64,000 nucleotides of DNA from Labilibaculum sp. (GCA_016342745.1 JAEINT010000004.1:186001-250000); one strand, 5' to 3'; counted from the first letter of the stretch, positions 45,144-54,965 are shown. Notes: generated by a model not told the origin, from the sequence alone. Made by a program: numbers and translations.

Positions 45144-45647
45144 ATGAAACGACTTATTCTTGTTCGACATGCTAAAACAGAGGTGATTCGATACGATATT
45201 ACTGACTATCAGCGAAGCCTGAAAGAGAGAGGAATTAATGATTCAAAGTTGATTGCTAACAAGCTGTTGTTAAAAGATAATATTCCTGGTTTAATAATAT
45301 CGAGCCCTGCTAACAGAGCTATAGAAACTACTCTACTCTTTGCGGATATTTTAGGATACCCGACAGAAATGATAGAAAAAATTGATGATTTGTATGATGG
45401 CTTTACAACGCAGGAATTCTTAGGCATGCTTGATCAATTGGGAAAAGATCATGAAACAGTTATGATTGTTGGGCATAATCCTACTATTGAATACTTGGCA
45501 TTTAATCTGACCGAAGAATTTTACGAAGCAGTTCCAACTTGTACCGTAATTGGTATTGAGTTTAACATCGAAGAATGGAAAGATATTGAGGTTAGAACTG
45601 GAAAACTTTCCTTTTATGAATATCCTAAAAAATATAAGGAAGCATAA
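45144..45647 (+). CDS. sixA: SixA-type histidine phosphatase
   Basis: A 167-aa protein of the phosphoglycerate-mutase-like superfamily. The RHG-type catalytic motif is LILVRHAKTEV with His8-9 region. IISSPANRAIETTLLFAD and VMIVGHNPTIEYLAFNLT hold the other catalytic Arg and His. SixA proteins remove phosphate from phospho-His on signalling proteins, but this subgroup has broad possible substrates. It lies between ppk1 and a mini GIY-YIG gene. No signal peptide; cytoplasmic. Confidence 0.85.
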   Translation: MKRLILVRHAKTEVIRYDITDYQRSLKERGINDSKLIANKLLLKDNIPGLIISSPANRAIETTLLFADILGYPTEMIEKIDDLYDGFTTQEFLGMLDQLGKDHETVMIVGHNPTIEYLAFNLTEEFYEAVPTCTVIGIEFNIEEWKDIEVRTGKLSFYEYPKKYKEA

Positions 45648-45667
45648 TTCATGCCTGTACTAATTAG

Positions 45668-45955
<288 letters not shown>

Positions 45956-45973
45956 TATCCGCAAATAATTTAT

Positions 45974-46003
45974 GGCAACCTCCATTAAGAAAGGTTGCCT
46001 TTA
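45974..46003. terminator. Terminator between the GIY-YIG gene and topB
   Basis: GGCAACCT-CCATTAAGAA-AGGTTGCC then TTTATTATATT on the plus strand; on the minus strand the stem is followed by ATAAATTATTTG. It closes both convergent genes. Confidence 0.75.
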
Positions 46004-46008
46004 TTATA

Positions 46009-48372
46009 TTACTGCCTCCCAAAGATAATTTTACCCTGATTATCTAGAATCAACTTCCCATTTACTGTTTCCGGCGATTGTGGATCTTTAAAACCTTTAA
46101 TTAATCCAGTTTTTCCTTGTGTGGCCAGTGATTTTATTTGGGCTTCAGTTAATTTTTTATCCATAAATACAAATGGCACAATAAACTTACAACCATTCCT
46201 GTAATTGGAACATCCGTAGGCAGCGTTTCCTTTTAATAAACTACCTGTTTTACACAAAGGACAAGTCCAAACTTCTGGCTCATCTCCAATAAAATCGATA
46301 CTAAAATCGGGAGCGAAGGCTAGGTGTCCATTTTGCTTTTTCCCATCAATCTCAAATCCTTTTATTTTTGGTGTTTTTTGCTTTAACACCAAGGCCTCAA
46401 CTTGTTTGTCGGTTAGCTTTTTACCTGCATATTCAAAAGGAATTCTAATTTTACAATCATTACCCCAATTGGTGCATCCCCAGGCAGATTTGCCTTTTAG
46501 AATTTTACCTTCCTTACATTTCGGGCAAGACAGTTCTTTCTTTTCTTTTGGCTTTGCTTTTGCTTCTGCTTTTTTTCTGGCTTTTTCTTTTTCTTCATCA
46601 ATCACTTCTATTTGACTGATATTTTTGCGAGACTTCACATCCCAGACAATGCCAACAACCATATTCTTCAGTTCTGCCATAAACTGATTAACTTCATAAT
46701 TGCCAAGCTCAATCTCGCGAAGTTTCTTCTCCCACTGTCCTGTTAATTCGGCAGATTTAAGCATTTCATTCTGAATGGTATCAATCAACTGAACTCCGGT
46801 AATGGTTGCTTCTAAACGCTTCTTTTCACGCTTTATGTACTTCCTTTTAAATAAGGTTTCAATAATATTTGCACGTGTAGAAGGACGACCAATTCCATTT
46901 TCCTTCATTAAATCTCTCAACTCATCGTCATCTACATGCTTACCAGCTGTCTCCATTGCACGAAGCAAGGTTGCTTCAGAATAAAATTTAGGTGCCTGAG
47001 TTTGCTTCTCTGCCAAGTCTGGTTTATGTTCTCCACTCTCTCCTTTTTCAAAAGCAGGAAGAATTACACCTTCTCCAACATTACTATCTTTTGCGTACAA
47101 AACTCTCCAGCCTGGTTCCAAAATCTGTTTTCCAGTAGCCTTAAAATCAATGGTTGTTACCTTACCTAAAACGGTGGTATGACTCACCTTACAATCAGGA
47201 TAAAATACAGATATAAAACGACGAGTAACAATATCATAAACTTGTTTTTCATCGTAAGTTAAACCTGAAGGCAATACCCCAGTAGGTATAATTGCATGGT
47301 GATCAGTTACCTTTTTATCATCAAATACCTTTTTCGATTTTTTGATCTTGTCTCGTAAAAGCGGTTCGGTAAATTCACTAAATGGAGTTAGTTTTTTAAG
47401 AATTTCTGGCACTTTTTTATAAAGATCATCGGTAAGATAAGTTGTATCAACTCTCGGATAAGTAGTCAATTTCTTTTCATACAAACTCTGAATCATACGA
47501 AGCGTATCTTCAGCCGATAAATTTAGTTTACGGTTACAATCTACCTGTAATGAAGTTAAATCGTACAAACGAGGCGGTTGCTCTTTCCCACTTTTTTTCT
47601 CTACTGAAGCAATTTCGAATGGTTCCGATTTTATTTTATCTAAAAATTCAACACCTTCTTCTTTTTTGTCGAATCTTCCTCGAGTAACAGCAAAACTAAC
47701 TTCTCTATATGTCGTTTTTAATTCCCAGTACGTCTGGGGCTTAAAATTTTCAATTTCTTTTTGGCGATTCACGATCAATGCCAATGTAGGCGTTTGCACA
47801 CGACCAATAGAAAGAACAGACTTACCGTTGGCATATTTCAAAGTATAAAGCCTAGTTGCATTTATCCCTAACAACCAGTCACCAATTGCTCGCGAAGATC
47901 CTGCAGCATATAATTTATCAAACTCTTTTCCATCTCGAAGATTCTTAAAACCATCTCGAATAGCCTCTTCTGTAAGCGATGAAATCCAAAGTCGTTTGAT
48001 TGGCACGCTGCATTTTGCTTTGTGTAAAACCCAACGTTGTATCACCTCTCCTTCTTGCCCAGCATCACCACAATTAATTACCTCTGTTGCATTAGAAATT
48101 AGTTTTTCGAGTGTATCAAACTGCTTTTGAACTCCTGTATCATCAATAACCCTAATGCCAAAACGTGGCGGAATTAATGGCAAATCATTCATATGCCAAT
48201 ACTTCCAATTTAGATCGTATTCATGAGGTTCTTTTAAGCCACACAAATGTCCAAATGTCCAAGAAACCTGATAACCATTTCCTTCGAAATATCCATCTCT
48301 CTTACTTTTGGCACCCAAAATTAGGGCAATTTCACGTGCTACACTTGGTTTCTCGGCTATACAAACTATCAT
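46009..48372 (-). CDS. topB: DNA topoisomerase III
   Basis: A 787-aa type IA topoisomerase that decatenates DNA. The TOPRIM start is MIVCIAEKPSVAREIALILG, with NCGDAGQEGEVIQRWVLHKA. The active-site Tyr is in LTTYPRVDTTYL. Other motifs: RAIGDWLLGINATRLY, SIGRVQTPTLALIVNRQKEI and ENGIGRPSTRANIIETLFK. The C-terminus has two zinc-ribbon-like units (CPKCKEGKILKGKSAWGC and CPLCKTGSLLKGNAAYGC, about 610-720) as in the longer TopB forms. It has a promoter at 48442-48449, and the single receiver gene upstream is on the same strand. Confidence 0.96.
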   Translation of the reverse strand: MIVCIAEKPSVAREIALILGAKSKRDGYFEGNGYQVSWTFGHLCGLKEPHEYDLNWKYWHMNDLPLIPPRFGIRVIDDTGVQKQFDTLEKLISNATEVINCGDAGQEGEVIQRWVLHKAKCSVPIKRLWISSLTEEAIRDGFKNLRDGKEFDKLYAAGSSRAIGDWLLGINATRLYTLKYANGKSVLSIGRVQTPTLALIVNRQKEIENFKPQTYWELKTTYREVSFAVTRGRFDKKEEGVEFLDKIKSEPFEIASVEKKSGKEQPPRLYDLTSLQVDCNRKLNLSAEDTLRMIQSLYEKKLTTYPRVDTTYLTDDLYKKVPEILKKLTPFSEFTEPLLRDKIKKSKKVFDDKKVTDHHAIIPTGVLPSGLTYDEKQVYDIVTRRFISVFYPDCKVSHTTVLGKVTTIDFKATGKQILEPGWRVLYAKDSNVGEGVILPAFEKGESGEHKPDLAEKQTQAPKFYSEATLLRAMETAGKHVDDDELRDLMKENGIGRPSTRANIIETLFKRKYIKREKKRLEATITGVQLIDTIQNEMLKSAELTGQWEKKLREIELGNYEVNQFMAELKNMVVGIVWDVKSRKNISQIEVIDEEKEKARKKAEAKAKPKEKKELSCPKCKEGKILKGKSAWGCTNWGNDCKIRIPFEYAGKKLTDKQVEALVLKQKTPKIKGFEIDGKKQNGHLAFAPDFSIDFIGDEPEVWTCPLCKTGSLLKGNAAYGCSNYRNGCKFIVPFVFMDKKLTEAQIKSLATQGKTGLIKGFKDPQSPETVNGKLILDNQGKIIFGRQ

Positions 48373-48441
48373 GCGTTAATCTTCTAATTTTTTAGGCTAG
48401 GTATTCCTGACTATTCAATCTATAACTTCTAATTATGTCTA

Positions 48442-48449
48442 CAAAAATA
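48442..48449 (-). promoter_or_regulatory. Candidate -7 box for topB
   Basis: TATTTTTG on the minus strand (TAnnTTTG), 69 bp upstream of the topB ATG. Confidence 0.4.
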
Positions 48450-48486
48450 ATGGAATAAGTAGTTTTTACTATTACTACTATCAAAT

Positions 48487-48888
48487 TTATTTTTTATCTA
48501 CATTAACCCATTTCTCTATCATCATGAACAAATCCATTTTCGAAACAGGTTTCAAAAGAAAATCATTCATCCCTGCTTCCTTTGATTTAATATTATCATT
48601 AGAAAATGCATTAGCGGTCATAGCTATAATCGGTCTTTTAAAACCATTTTCTCTTAGCGCTACAGTTGCCTTGTAACCATCTATTATGGGCATTTGTAAA
48701 TCCATAAAAACCATCAAGACGGAATCTTTGTTCTGAAGATAAAAGTCAATCGCTTCTTTCCCATTTTTAACCCAATCGGTTGGGATATTGTCCATCTCTA
48801 GCAGGCGCGATATAATCTTACCATTTACAAAATCATCCTCAACCAATAATATTCGGCCATCTTTCAAATCTGGCTTTTCGTCATTCAT
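48487..48888 (-). CDS. Single-domain response regulator (CheY/Spo0F-like)
   Basis: A 133-aa receiver-only protein from the ATG at 48888 (an upstream in-frame TTG is rejected). It is complete: GRILLVEDDFVNGKIISRLL with the acidic pair, phospho-acceptor Asp in VFMDLQMPIIDGYKA, AMTANAFSNDN, and conserved Lys in LLKPVSKMDLFMMIEK. Having no output domain, it must act through protein contacts, probably in a phosphorelay. The gene begins 30 bp after the metallophosphoesterase-Omp85 gene, so it may be co-transcribed with it. The link between them is unexplained. Confidence 0.88.
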   Translation of the reverse strand: MNDEKPDLKDGRILLVEDDFVNGKIISRLLEMDNIPTDWVKNGKEAIDFYLQNKDSVLMVFMDLQMPIIDGYKATVALRENGFKRPIIAMTANAFSNDNIKSKEAGMNDFLLKPVSKMDLFMMIEKWVNVDKK

Positions 48889-48918
48889 TTTTTTCGCTTT
48901 TTTTATCTGCAAAACTAT

Positions 48919-51900
48919 TTAAAACATATATTTAAATTCAATTGAGAATATATCATCTTCAACTGAGTGACTAAAATTAGCTGTTACCACCATTAACTTA
49001 TAAGGTGTTAACCAAAATCCACCACCATAACCATGATGCCATTCATTCGATTTCTCATCTTCAACCCATACACGACCAAAATCATTAAATCCAAGAATTC
49101 CAAATTCTCCGTTTAACAAATAGGACTTAAAACGTGCAAGACGAAGTCTCAAATCTGTATTTTGATAAACCATATCATCTCCTGCAAAACGTTCTTGTCG
49201 GTATCCTCTTAAATTCGATTTTATGCCCAATCTATTTGCCTGCGCAAAAGAGTAGCCTTTTGTATTGTGTGCAGCACCGAAACGCATGGCTAAAATGGTT
49301 CGTTGTGGCCTGCCAAAACTCAAGTACATTCGTAAATCGGTTTCCATTTTTTGAAAATCACGATCATTATCTTTTAATCCATTATAGTATTTCCATGAAG
49401 ACGACCAGTAAATACCTCGCGAAGGAACTATCTTATTATCACGAGAATCCCACAAATAGCTTACCTTAAGACCTACATATTTTCTTGTGCTAAAATCTGT
49501 TAATGAATTTAAATTGTTATCCAAATTTGAAAAATCGGTAACAAATCGATCTGGTGTGGCCTTTAATTTTAATTGCTGATAAAAGGCACCAATGGCAATA
49601 CTGTGATTTTTACCAAGCCATCTCCTAAAGCTAGAATTAAACTCAAATCGAGCCATTCTGATTCTATTGTAACGATCATCATCACTTTTGATGTTCTTTG
49701 TCTCATTTCCTAAACCATAATAATACCCTTGAAAATTTGGCGTATTGTAATGCACGTCAGTTAAGAAATCCGTTTTTCTATAAACCTCTCTAAATTCTCC
49801 TGAGTATTTTACTTCGACAGAAGGATATGCAAAAGCATAATTGGTAATAAATTTATGCAGTGCTCCATATGGTTCTTTATTATATCCTTGTTTTTTTACA
49901 TTTACTCCTGCACCTAAAATCAATCCATCGTCACTTACAAAATTAAGGTTCACGCCAGGACTTACCACATCGTATTTAAAGGATTTACGATCGTAGTTAT
50001 TTACTTCAGAACTTTTCCCCAGTTTATTCTTAAACTGTCCCTTCCCTTTAATATTTGTTTTCTTTTTGTCGTATAAACTTAGATTTCGTCTTTTGGTATC
50101 CTTCAGCTTAAATTTATCTTTTCCTTTTCCACCAATAATTCTCAATTTTATTCCATTCTCTTTATTTCCTTTCAATTCAAACCTATCTTTTCCATCTAAT
50201 CCAAAGATTCTAACCTCATTGGTCTCTTCTTTCTTAAATGTTCGACTGTATAGAAGATCCTTCTTATTTCCTTTTTTGCTTAATCGATGTGTCTCGACTT
50301 TTAATCGTCCATCGGCCAACCAGTTAATATCAAATTGTTCCTGATCATTTGTTCCGACAACATCCACATCCTTTGCCAAAAAAGAATAAAATTCTTCAGC
50401 TAAATCTGTCAATTGTTCTCTTCTAGCTTTCAATTTCGCTGTTATTTCCAGTCCTGATATTTCATATACTTCAATTGGCAAACCTTTAACCGATTCTTCA
50501 ATTACCTCATCAGATAATTTCGATTTCAGTTCTTCAGCCATAGCAATCCAATCTTCTTTTACTTTGGATTGTAAAAAGTTACGATCGAAATAACGCGCGT
50601 TGAACCCTAGGCCAACCACATTTTCAACAATCGAATCGAAGGCTTGAAATTTTGGCATAGCCCATTTTCTTCGAATTAACCATGGAATTGTTCCATCACT
50701 ATAAAAGAAAACCTGATCGCGATCACGAGGAATAGGTCGAGCAATGGTTTTTCCATTTTTCTTAAAAGTTGCCCATCTCCACTGATCATCATGCCTATCC
50801 CAATCATTTAGGAAGATATCAAACAAACGAGCTCTAAGGACTGCTGTTTCATCAATTCGCAAATCTGAATTCTTAAATCTTTTGGCAAGTAATTTATCCG
50901 TACTCAAGATACTTTTGGAATTACCAAAATTGTCCCATCCAGACATATCTCCTTTAGGTCGTTCTTCGAATAAAAACAATTCATTTTTAAATCCATCTTG
51001 GTAAATTCCAAATCGTGGATCATCTGGCACGTAAACAATTTTAGGATTTGTGTGGTAAACGCCAACTGCATTAGCCATTTTTGGAACTGCTAAAGCTGCG
51101 TAAGGATAAGATTCTGAAATTCCGTCTTGTACTATCTTAGCAGCTAAAGTTCCTTGAAGACCGGCTGGAATAGCTTTCTCTGTATATTTTTCGACAGAAC
51201 GAAGCACATATTGCTTTCCGTCCGCTGCTTCTAATCGTAAGGAACGAGTTTGTTGTCCTCCTCCTCTTTTTAAAATTTTTAAGCCTCCCTTTTCGGTTCC
51301 AATATCAAAAACAGGAACTTTTATCGGAGTTGACCAATCTTCTCGATAATTAGTCCCCAAAAACTTCTTCTTTAACTTATTATCGGTCGTATAAAACTGG
51401 CTAGCTGCTATGCTAATTGTACTATCTGCAAAACAAATCTCTTTGTACTTTTCAAGTAAATCTTCAGCAGTAGGTACATCTTTGGTATATAATTTCTCAC
51501 GATAAGCTAAATACTCTTCTTTATTTCCATTCTCACCTACCGTCCAGAACTCTAGCCAAACTTCATTATTCGAATAAAAATTTAAACGTGTGAACCCAAC
51601 TTCACGCAAAGCCACATCCATTTTTTTCTGAGATACGTATTCACTTTTGCTTCCAGAACCAGATACAATAAAAAATGATCCATCTTTTTTAGCAAATTGC
51701 AGGCTATTATCGTGAGCAGAAACACTTATCAAATTATCGTGCCCAACACCAATTTTACGTGCCATATATCGCATTTGCTTGTAAAAAGGGTAAGCAAAGT
51801 CTTGAGGTGTTCCGAACAATTTACGATACAATTCAACAGGACCCGGGTAAGCAAAATTACCGCCATGATTTCCTGCACTATAAACGGGATGGTGCGAAGC

Positions 51901-52536
51901 AAAAACAATCTTCTTGTTCTTATTCCTCTTTATTGCATCGCTAAGTAATATTAAAAAGTCAGACGTATTCTCTAATCCACATTCGGCCTCTGGCTTATCT
52001 CCTAAATGCAACCACCATTGAGAATCAACAATTAGCAAGACAACTTCATCTGTTAAATCAATTTCTATTGGCCCAGGACATCCACCTGATGGAAGAAAAA
52101 CATCTCCTCTATCAAGATAATCCTCAACAAATGTTTCTAAATTCATTAAGGCTTCCCAACCATGCTTTCTGCCCTGATTCCATTCTTTCTCTCCAGGAAT
52201 AAAAATTAGCTCCCCAGAAAAATCCTTAACCGAATTCAGTAAACTAACTAAATGTGGATCTCCTGAATCGATTTCTTCAACAGTTTCTTTTGCATACTCT
52301 TTCGAAATTGAATTTCCTAAAAATACAACTGTTCCTTTTTCATTCACCTCATTCATTTGACGCTTCAACATATCGATGTTCGCATCGATAATTGGGCCTT
52401 CTCCAATATCGCCAACAAAGAAGATCGAATGATCAAGTAAAACCTGAGAAGGTTTCTGCTTCAGATCCTTTTTTTGTGCAAAAACAGCTGCCGCTGATAA
52501 TAACACACAGATATATATAATAATTATTCTTTTCAT
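48919..52536 (-). CDS. Secreted metallophosphoesterase / kinase-like / Omp85 barrel protein (1205 aa)
   Basis: A signal peptide (IIIIYICVLLSAAAVFA, then QKKDL) precedes several parts. About 35-330 is a calcineurin-like phosphoesterase domain (FFVGDIGEGPI, FLGNSIS, PGEKEWNQG, VFASHHPVYSAGNHGG, SVSAHDNSLQ). About 390-680 is a region with kinase-like motifs: GGGQQTRSLRLEAADGKQYV, RARLFDIFLNDWDRHDDQWR near residue 570, and RPIPRDRDQVFF near residue 600. About 765-800 is a short RTX-like beta segment (GLDGKDRFEL, GGKGKDKFKL). About 880-1205 is an Omp85/TamA-like outer-membrane barrel (GIKSNLRGYRQERFAGDD, ending FSIEFKYMF). The barrel holds it in the outer membrane with the enzyme parts in the periplasm. 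A phosphoesterase fused to an Omp85 barrel is known in Bacteroidota. The kinase-like reading of the middle is mine. Confidence 0.8.
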   Translation of the reverse strand: MKRIIIIYICVLLSAAAVFAQKKDLKQKPSQVLLDHSIFFVGDIGEGPIIDANIDMLKRQMNEVNEKGTVVFLGNSISKEYAKETVEEIDSGDPHLVSLLNSVKDFSGELIFIPGEKEWNQGRKHGWEALMNLETFVEDYLDRGDVFLPSGGCPGPIEIDLTDEVVLLIVDSQWWLHLGDKPEAECGLENTSDFLILLSDAIKRNKNKKIVFASHHPVYSAGNHGGNFAYPGPVELYRKLFGTPQDFAYPFYKQMRYMARKIGVGHDNLISVSAHDNSLQFAKKDGSFFIVSGSGSKSEYVSQKKMDVALREVGFTRLNFYSNNEVWLEFWTVGENGNKEEYLAYREKLYTKDVPTAEDLLEKYKEICFADSTISIAASQFYTTDNKLKKKFLGTNYREDWSTPIKVPVFDIGTEKGGLKILKRGGGQQTRSLRLEAADGKQYVLRSVEKYTEKAIPAGLQGTLAAKIVQDGISESYPYAALAVPKMANAVGVYHTNPKIVYVPDDPRFGIYQDGFKNELFLFEERPKGDMSGWDNFGNSKSILSTDKLLAKRFKNSDLRIDETAVLRARLFDIFLNDWDRHDDQWRWATFKKNGKTIARPIPRDRDQVFFYSDGTIPWLIRRKWAMPKFQAFDSIVENVVGLGFNARYFDRNFLQSKVKEDWIAMAEELKSKLSDEVIEESVKGLPIEVYEISGLEITAKLKARREQLTDLAEEFYSFLAKDVDVVGTNDQEQFDINWLADGRLKVETHRLSKKGNKKDLLYSRTFKKEETNEVRIFGLDGKDRFELKGNKENGIKLRIIGGKGKDKFKLKDTKRRNLSLYDKKKTNIKGKGQFKNKLGKSSEVNNYDRKSFKYDVVSPGVNLNFVSDDGLILGAGVNVKKQGYNKEPYGALHKFITNYAFAYPSVEVKYSGEFREVYRKTDFLTDVHYNTPNFQGYYYGLGNETKNIKSDDDRYNRIRMARFEFNSSFRRWLGKNHSIAIGAFYQQLKLKATPDRFVTDFSNLDNNLNSLTDFSTRKYVGLKVSYLWDSRDNKIVPSRGIYWSSSWKYYNGLKDNDRDFQKMETDLRMYLSFGRPQRTILAMRFGAAHNTKGYSFAQANRLGIKSNLRGYRQERFAGDDMVYQNTDLRLRLARFKSYLLNGEFGILGFNDFGRVWVEDEKSNEWHHGYGGGFWLTPYKLMVVTANFSHSVEDDIFSIEFKYMF

Positions 52537-52577
52537 GTGTAATCGTATTTATTCAAATTACAAGAGCCTTCGCACAA

Positions 52578-53510
52578 CTACTTCAAATAATTGAATTCAT
52601 AAATATTGGCCTTTGATCCTTTTCCTTCATTGGATATAAACATACGTCCATCAGGAGCAAAACAAATACCTTCTGGTTGACGAAATAACTTCCGTTCTAA
52701 TTTCACAATCGCCAAGAGTTTTCCTTCTGGATTTAAAACGACCAACAATTTTCCAACCGAACCAATAACATATAAATTCCCAGTAATTGGATGTACAGCA
52801 ATTGCTGAAGGCTGAAAAGTAACATCTCCTTCGGAAGGATTTACTTTCTCCAATAATTTAACTGAAAATATCGTATATGCATTAAATTCTAGGGTTTTTC
52901 TTATTTCATCCTGATCAATTAAGAATCTTGGAGTATCGGAGATTTTATTTTCACCTGGATAAAATTCATAAATTGCTCTTTTCCCTTTTAATTTTCTATC
53001 ATCTCCAGGACTCCCCTTGCAAGCAACCAACAAAGAATTATTTTGGGCATCATAGGCCAAACCTTCGGTATCATTTCCTGCATCGAGAACAGTTTTGCTT
53101 TTTACTGATTTAATATTCTTTTTTCGAAAATGATCCACTTCAAATATCGCACCATCAGACCGCAAAACATACACCTTATCACCAACTAATTCTATCCCTT
53201 CATAATCACCAGATTTATCAAAATGATACTTCTTAGATATTTCTTTTTTCTCCAAATGATATTTATAGATTATCCCCTTTTCATCATTAACGCACAATAA
53301 ACTATGATCGTTATAATAGGTAAGTCCAGATATTTCACGTAAATCCTCTTTTAATTCAAATTTCTTATCTGCCTCATAAATGGCATAAGGAAATTTATAC
53401 CCTTCCTCTAATTCATAAATCATTTTGAACTCTTCTGCTTTTTGAGCACAGGAAGTATAAAAAGTAAGAACAGCAATTAAGCATAGGCTAAAAAATAAAT
53501 ATTTCATCAT
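52578..53510 (-). CDS. SdiA-regulated-type lipoprotein (beta-propeller)
   Basis: A 310-aa lipoprotein from the two-ATG start at 53505-53510; a much longer in-frame start at 53729 would overlap the divergent gene, so it is rejected. Signal peptide with lipobox YTSC. The rest is a repeated beta-propeller pattern (LREISGLTYYNDHSLLCVND, YEGIELVGDKVYVLRSDG, NDTEGLAYDAQNNSLLVACK, PSAIAVHPITGNLYVIGSVG, RQPEGICFAPDGRMFISNEG), matching the SdiA-regulated (PF06977) family. A phytase or esterase function is not proven for it. Located between the 1205-aa protein (41 bp) and the divergent HD-PycTM gene. Confidence 0.8.
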   Translation of the reverse strand: MMKYLFFSLCLIAVLTFYTSCAQKAEEFKMIYELEEGYKFPYAIYEADKKFELKEDLREISGLTYYNDHSLLCVNDEKGIIYKYHLEKKEISKKYHFDKSGDYEGIELVGDKVYVLRSDGAIFEVDHFRKKNIKSVKSKTVLDAGNDTEGLAYDAQNNSLLVACKGSPGDDRKLKGKRAIYEFYPGENKISDTPRFLIDQDEIRKTLEFNAYTIFSVKLLEKVNPSEGDVTFQPSAIAVHPITGNLYVIGSVGKLLVVLNPEGKLLAIVKLERKLFRQPEGICFAPDGRMFISNEGKGSKANIYEFNYLK

Positions 53511-53691
53511 TATTTTCAGGTCTGTATAAAAAATTGAATTGGAACATAAAATTACACAAATAAGGAGCAATTCCCAATAAAAAAGAGGGAAGGAGTGCAT
53601 TAATCCCAAAATTTCAAATCGGTTTCCGCTATAATGATTATATTTATTCACTACAATTTCAAGAAGTAATTTCAGAAAAAGAAAAAGAGAA

Positions 53692-54885
53692 ATGGATATC
53701 ATACATGAAGCCGAAGCATTTGCAAGCAATTTAATTGAAAACGGCCATCAAGCTATGTTTACATACCACAATTTGGAACATACTCAAAATGTGGTTAAAC
53801 AGGCAAAAAAAATTGGATTAGAAACTGGTCTTTCTCCAGAAGAAATGGAAATTCTAATTATTGCCGCTTGGTTTCATGACACTGGATACTATGAAAATTT
53901 TGCGAAGCATGAAAAGATAAGTGCTGTACACGCTAAAAATTTCCTAGAAGAGAAAAATTATCCTGAAGAAAAAGTCAAGCAAGTTACAGATGCTATATCG
54001 CATACCAAAATACCTCATTTGCCATGTGATGAAAAAGTCTGCAATGTACTTTGCGATGCTGATTTACATCATTTATCTTCGAAGAACTACCTAAAAACAT
54101 CCGAAAAACTTAGAGAAGAACGCAATGCGATTTTACAGCATGAAATTAGTCCTAAAATATATTGGGAGGAAACCTTAAGATTCTTAAAAGAGCATCATTA
54201 CCATACCAATTATGGAAAAAAAACTCTTGCTAAAAAGAAAGAGGTAAATTACCAAAAAGTTGTAGAGAAAGTTGCTGGCTATCAAAATAAAGAGATCAAA
54301 AAACTAACCGAAATGGTTGGTAAATTGGAACAGCAAAATTACAAACTTAAAACTCCTCAACGTGGCATTGAAACCATGTTTAAGGTAACATCAAGAAATC
54401 AAATTAACCTGAGTTCTATTGCTGATAAAAAGGCCAATTTAATGATCTCTGTGAATTCAATAATTATCTCGGCTATCTTTTTTATCTTCAAAAATATTAT
54501 GGATGTGCCCCACTTTATAATTCCGTGCATTATTCTACTTATTGTCTGCCTATTTACAATTACTTATTCGGTTTTAGCAACAAGGCCAAATGTTACCGAC
54601 GGAACCTTTTCAGAAGAAGACATTAAGAAAAAGAGAGTGAATTTAATGTTTTTTGGGAACTTCCACCGAATGGAACTAACAGACTACTCTACAGCCCTTA
54701 AAGGCGTAATGACAGATTACGATGAACTTTACGATAGCTTGATAAAAGATCAATATTACCTAGGAAAAGTATTGGGTAAAAAATACCGTCTTCTTAGAAT
54801 ATCCTATACAATATTTATGTATGGATTAATTGTATCTGTATTAACGTTTATTATGGCAGCTATCTATCAGCCTATGATTTGGTAA
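53692..54885 (+). CDS. HD phosphohydrolase fused to a Pycsar-effector-like (PycTM/DUF5706) membrane domain
   Basis: A 397-aa protein. An HD domain covers about 1-190: FTYHNLEHTQNVV, AAWFHDTGYYENF (HD pair His62-Asp63) and CDADLHHLSSKNY with the last metal Asp. A coiled coil follows (about 190-235). The C-terminal part starts SRNQINLSSIADKKANLMIS at about 235, with transmembrane helices at about 251-266, 274-296 and 369-392. The stretch ADKKAN..ISVNS..IS ahead of paired helices is the hallmark of DUF5706, now named the Pycsar system effector family. In Pycsar defence, such TM effectors respond to cCMP or cUMP and permeabilise the membrane; here the domain is fused to a nucleotide-phosphohydrolase-type HD domain. 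No uridylate or cytidylate cyclase is within 10 kb on either side. Neighbours are housekeeping genes. Confidence 0.82.
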   Translation: MDIIHEAEAFASNLIENGHQAMFTYHNLEHTQNVVKQAKKIGLETGLSPEEMEILIIAAWFHDTGYYENFAKHEKISAVHAKNFLEEKNYPEEKVKQVTDAISHTKIPHLPCDEKVCNVLCDADLHHLSSKNYLKTSEKLREERNAILQHEISPKIYWEETLRFLKEHHYHTNYGKKTLAKKKEVNYQKVVEKVAGYQNKEIKKLTEMVGKLEQQNYKLKTPQRGIETMFKVTSRNQINLSSIADKKANLMISVNSIIISAIFFIFKNIMDVPHFIIPCIILLIVCLFTITYSVLATRPNVTDGTFSEEDIKKKRVNLMFFGNFHRMELTDYSTALKGVMTDYDELYDSLIKDQYYLGKVLGKKYRLLRISYTIFMYGLIVSVLTFIMAAIYQPMIW

Positions 54886-54925
54886 TTTTTATCTAAAAAA
54901 TATTCTTCAAAAGAAATACATGAAC

Positions 54926-54933
54926 TAACTTTG
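54926..54933 (+). promoter_or_regulatory. Candidate -7 box for rsmE
   Basis: TAACTTTG matches TAnnTTTG, 33 bp upstream of the rsmE ATG at 54966. Confidence 0.45.
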
Positions 54934-54965
54934 CAACTTCATGTTATTCTTACTTTGGAACACTT

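Noticed and set aside
53511-53729. A longer SdiA-regulated-type protein starting at 53729
   Set aside because: It would overlap the divergent HD gene, lack a sensible signal peptide, and bypass the lipobox start at 53507-53510.
53692-54885. A complete Pycsar anti-phage system
   Set aside because: Only the effector-like membrane domain is present. There is no uridylate or cytidylate cyclase in the flanking genes, and the neighbours (rsmE, an SdiA-regulated-type lipoprotein) are not defence genes. Reported only as an HD-PycTM fusion.
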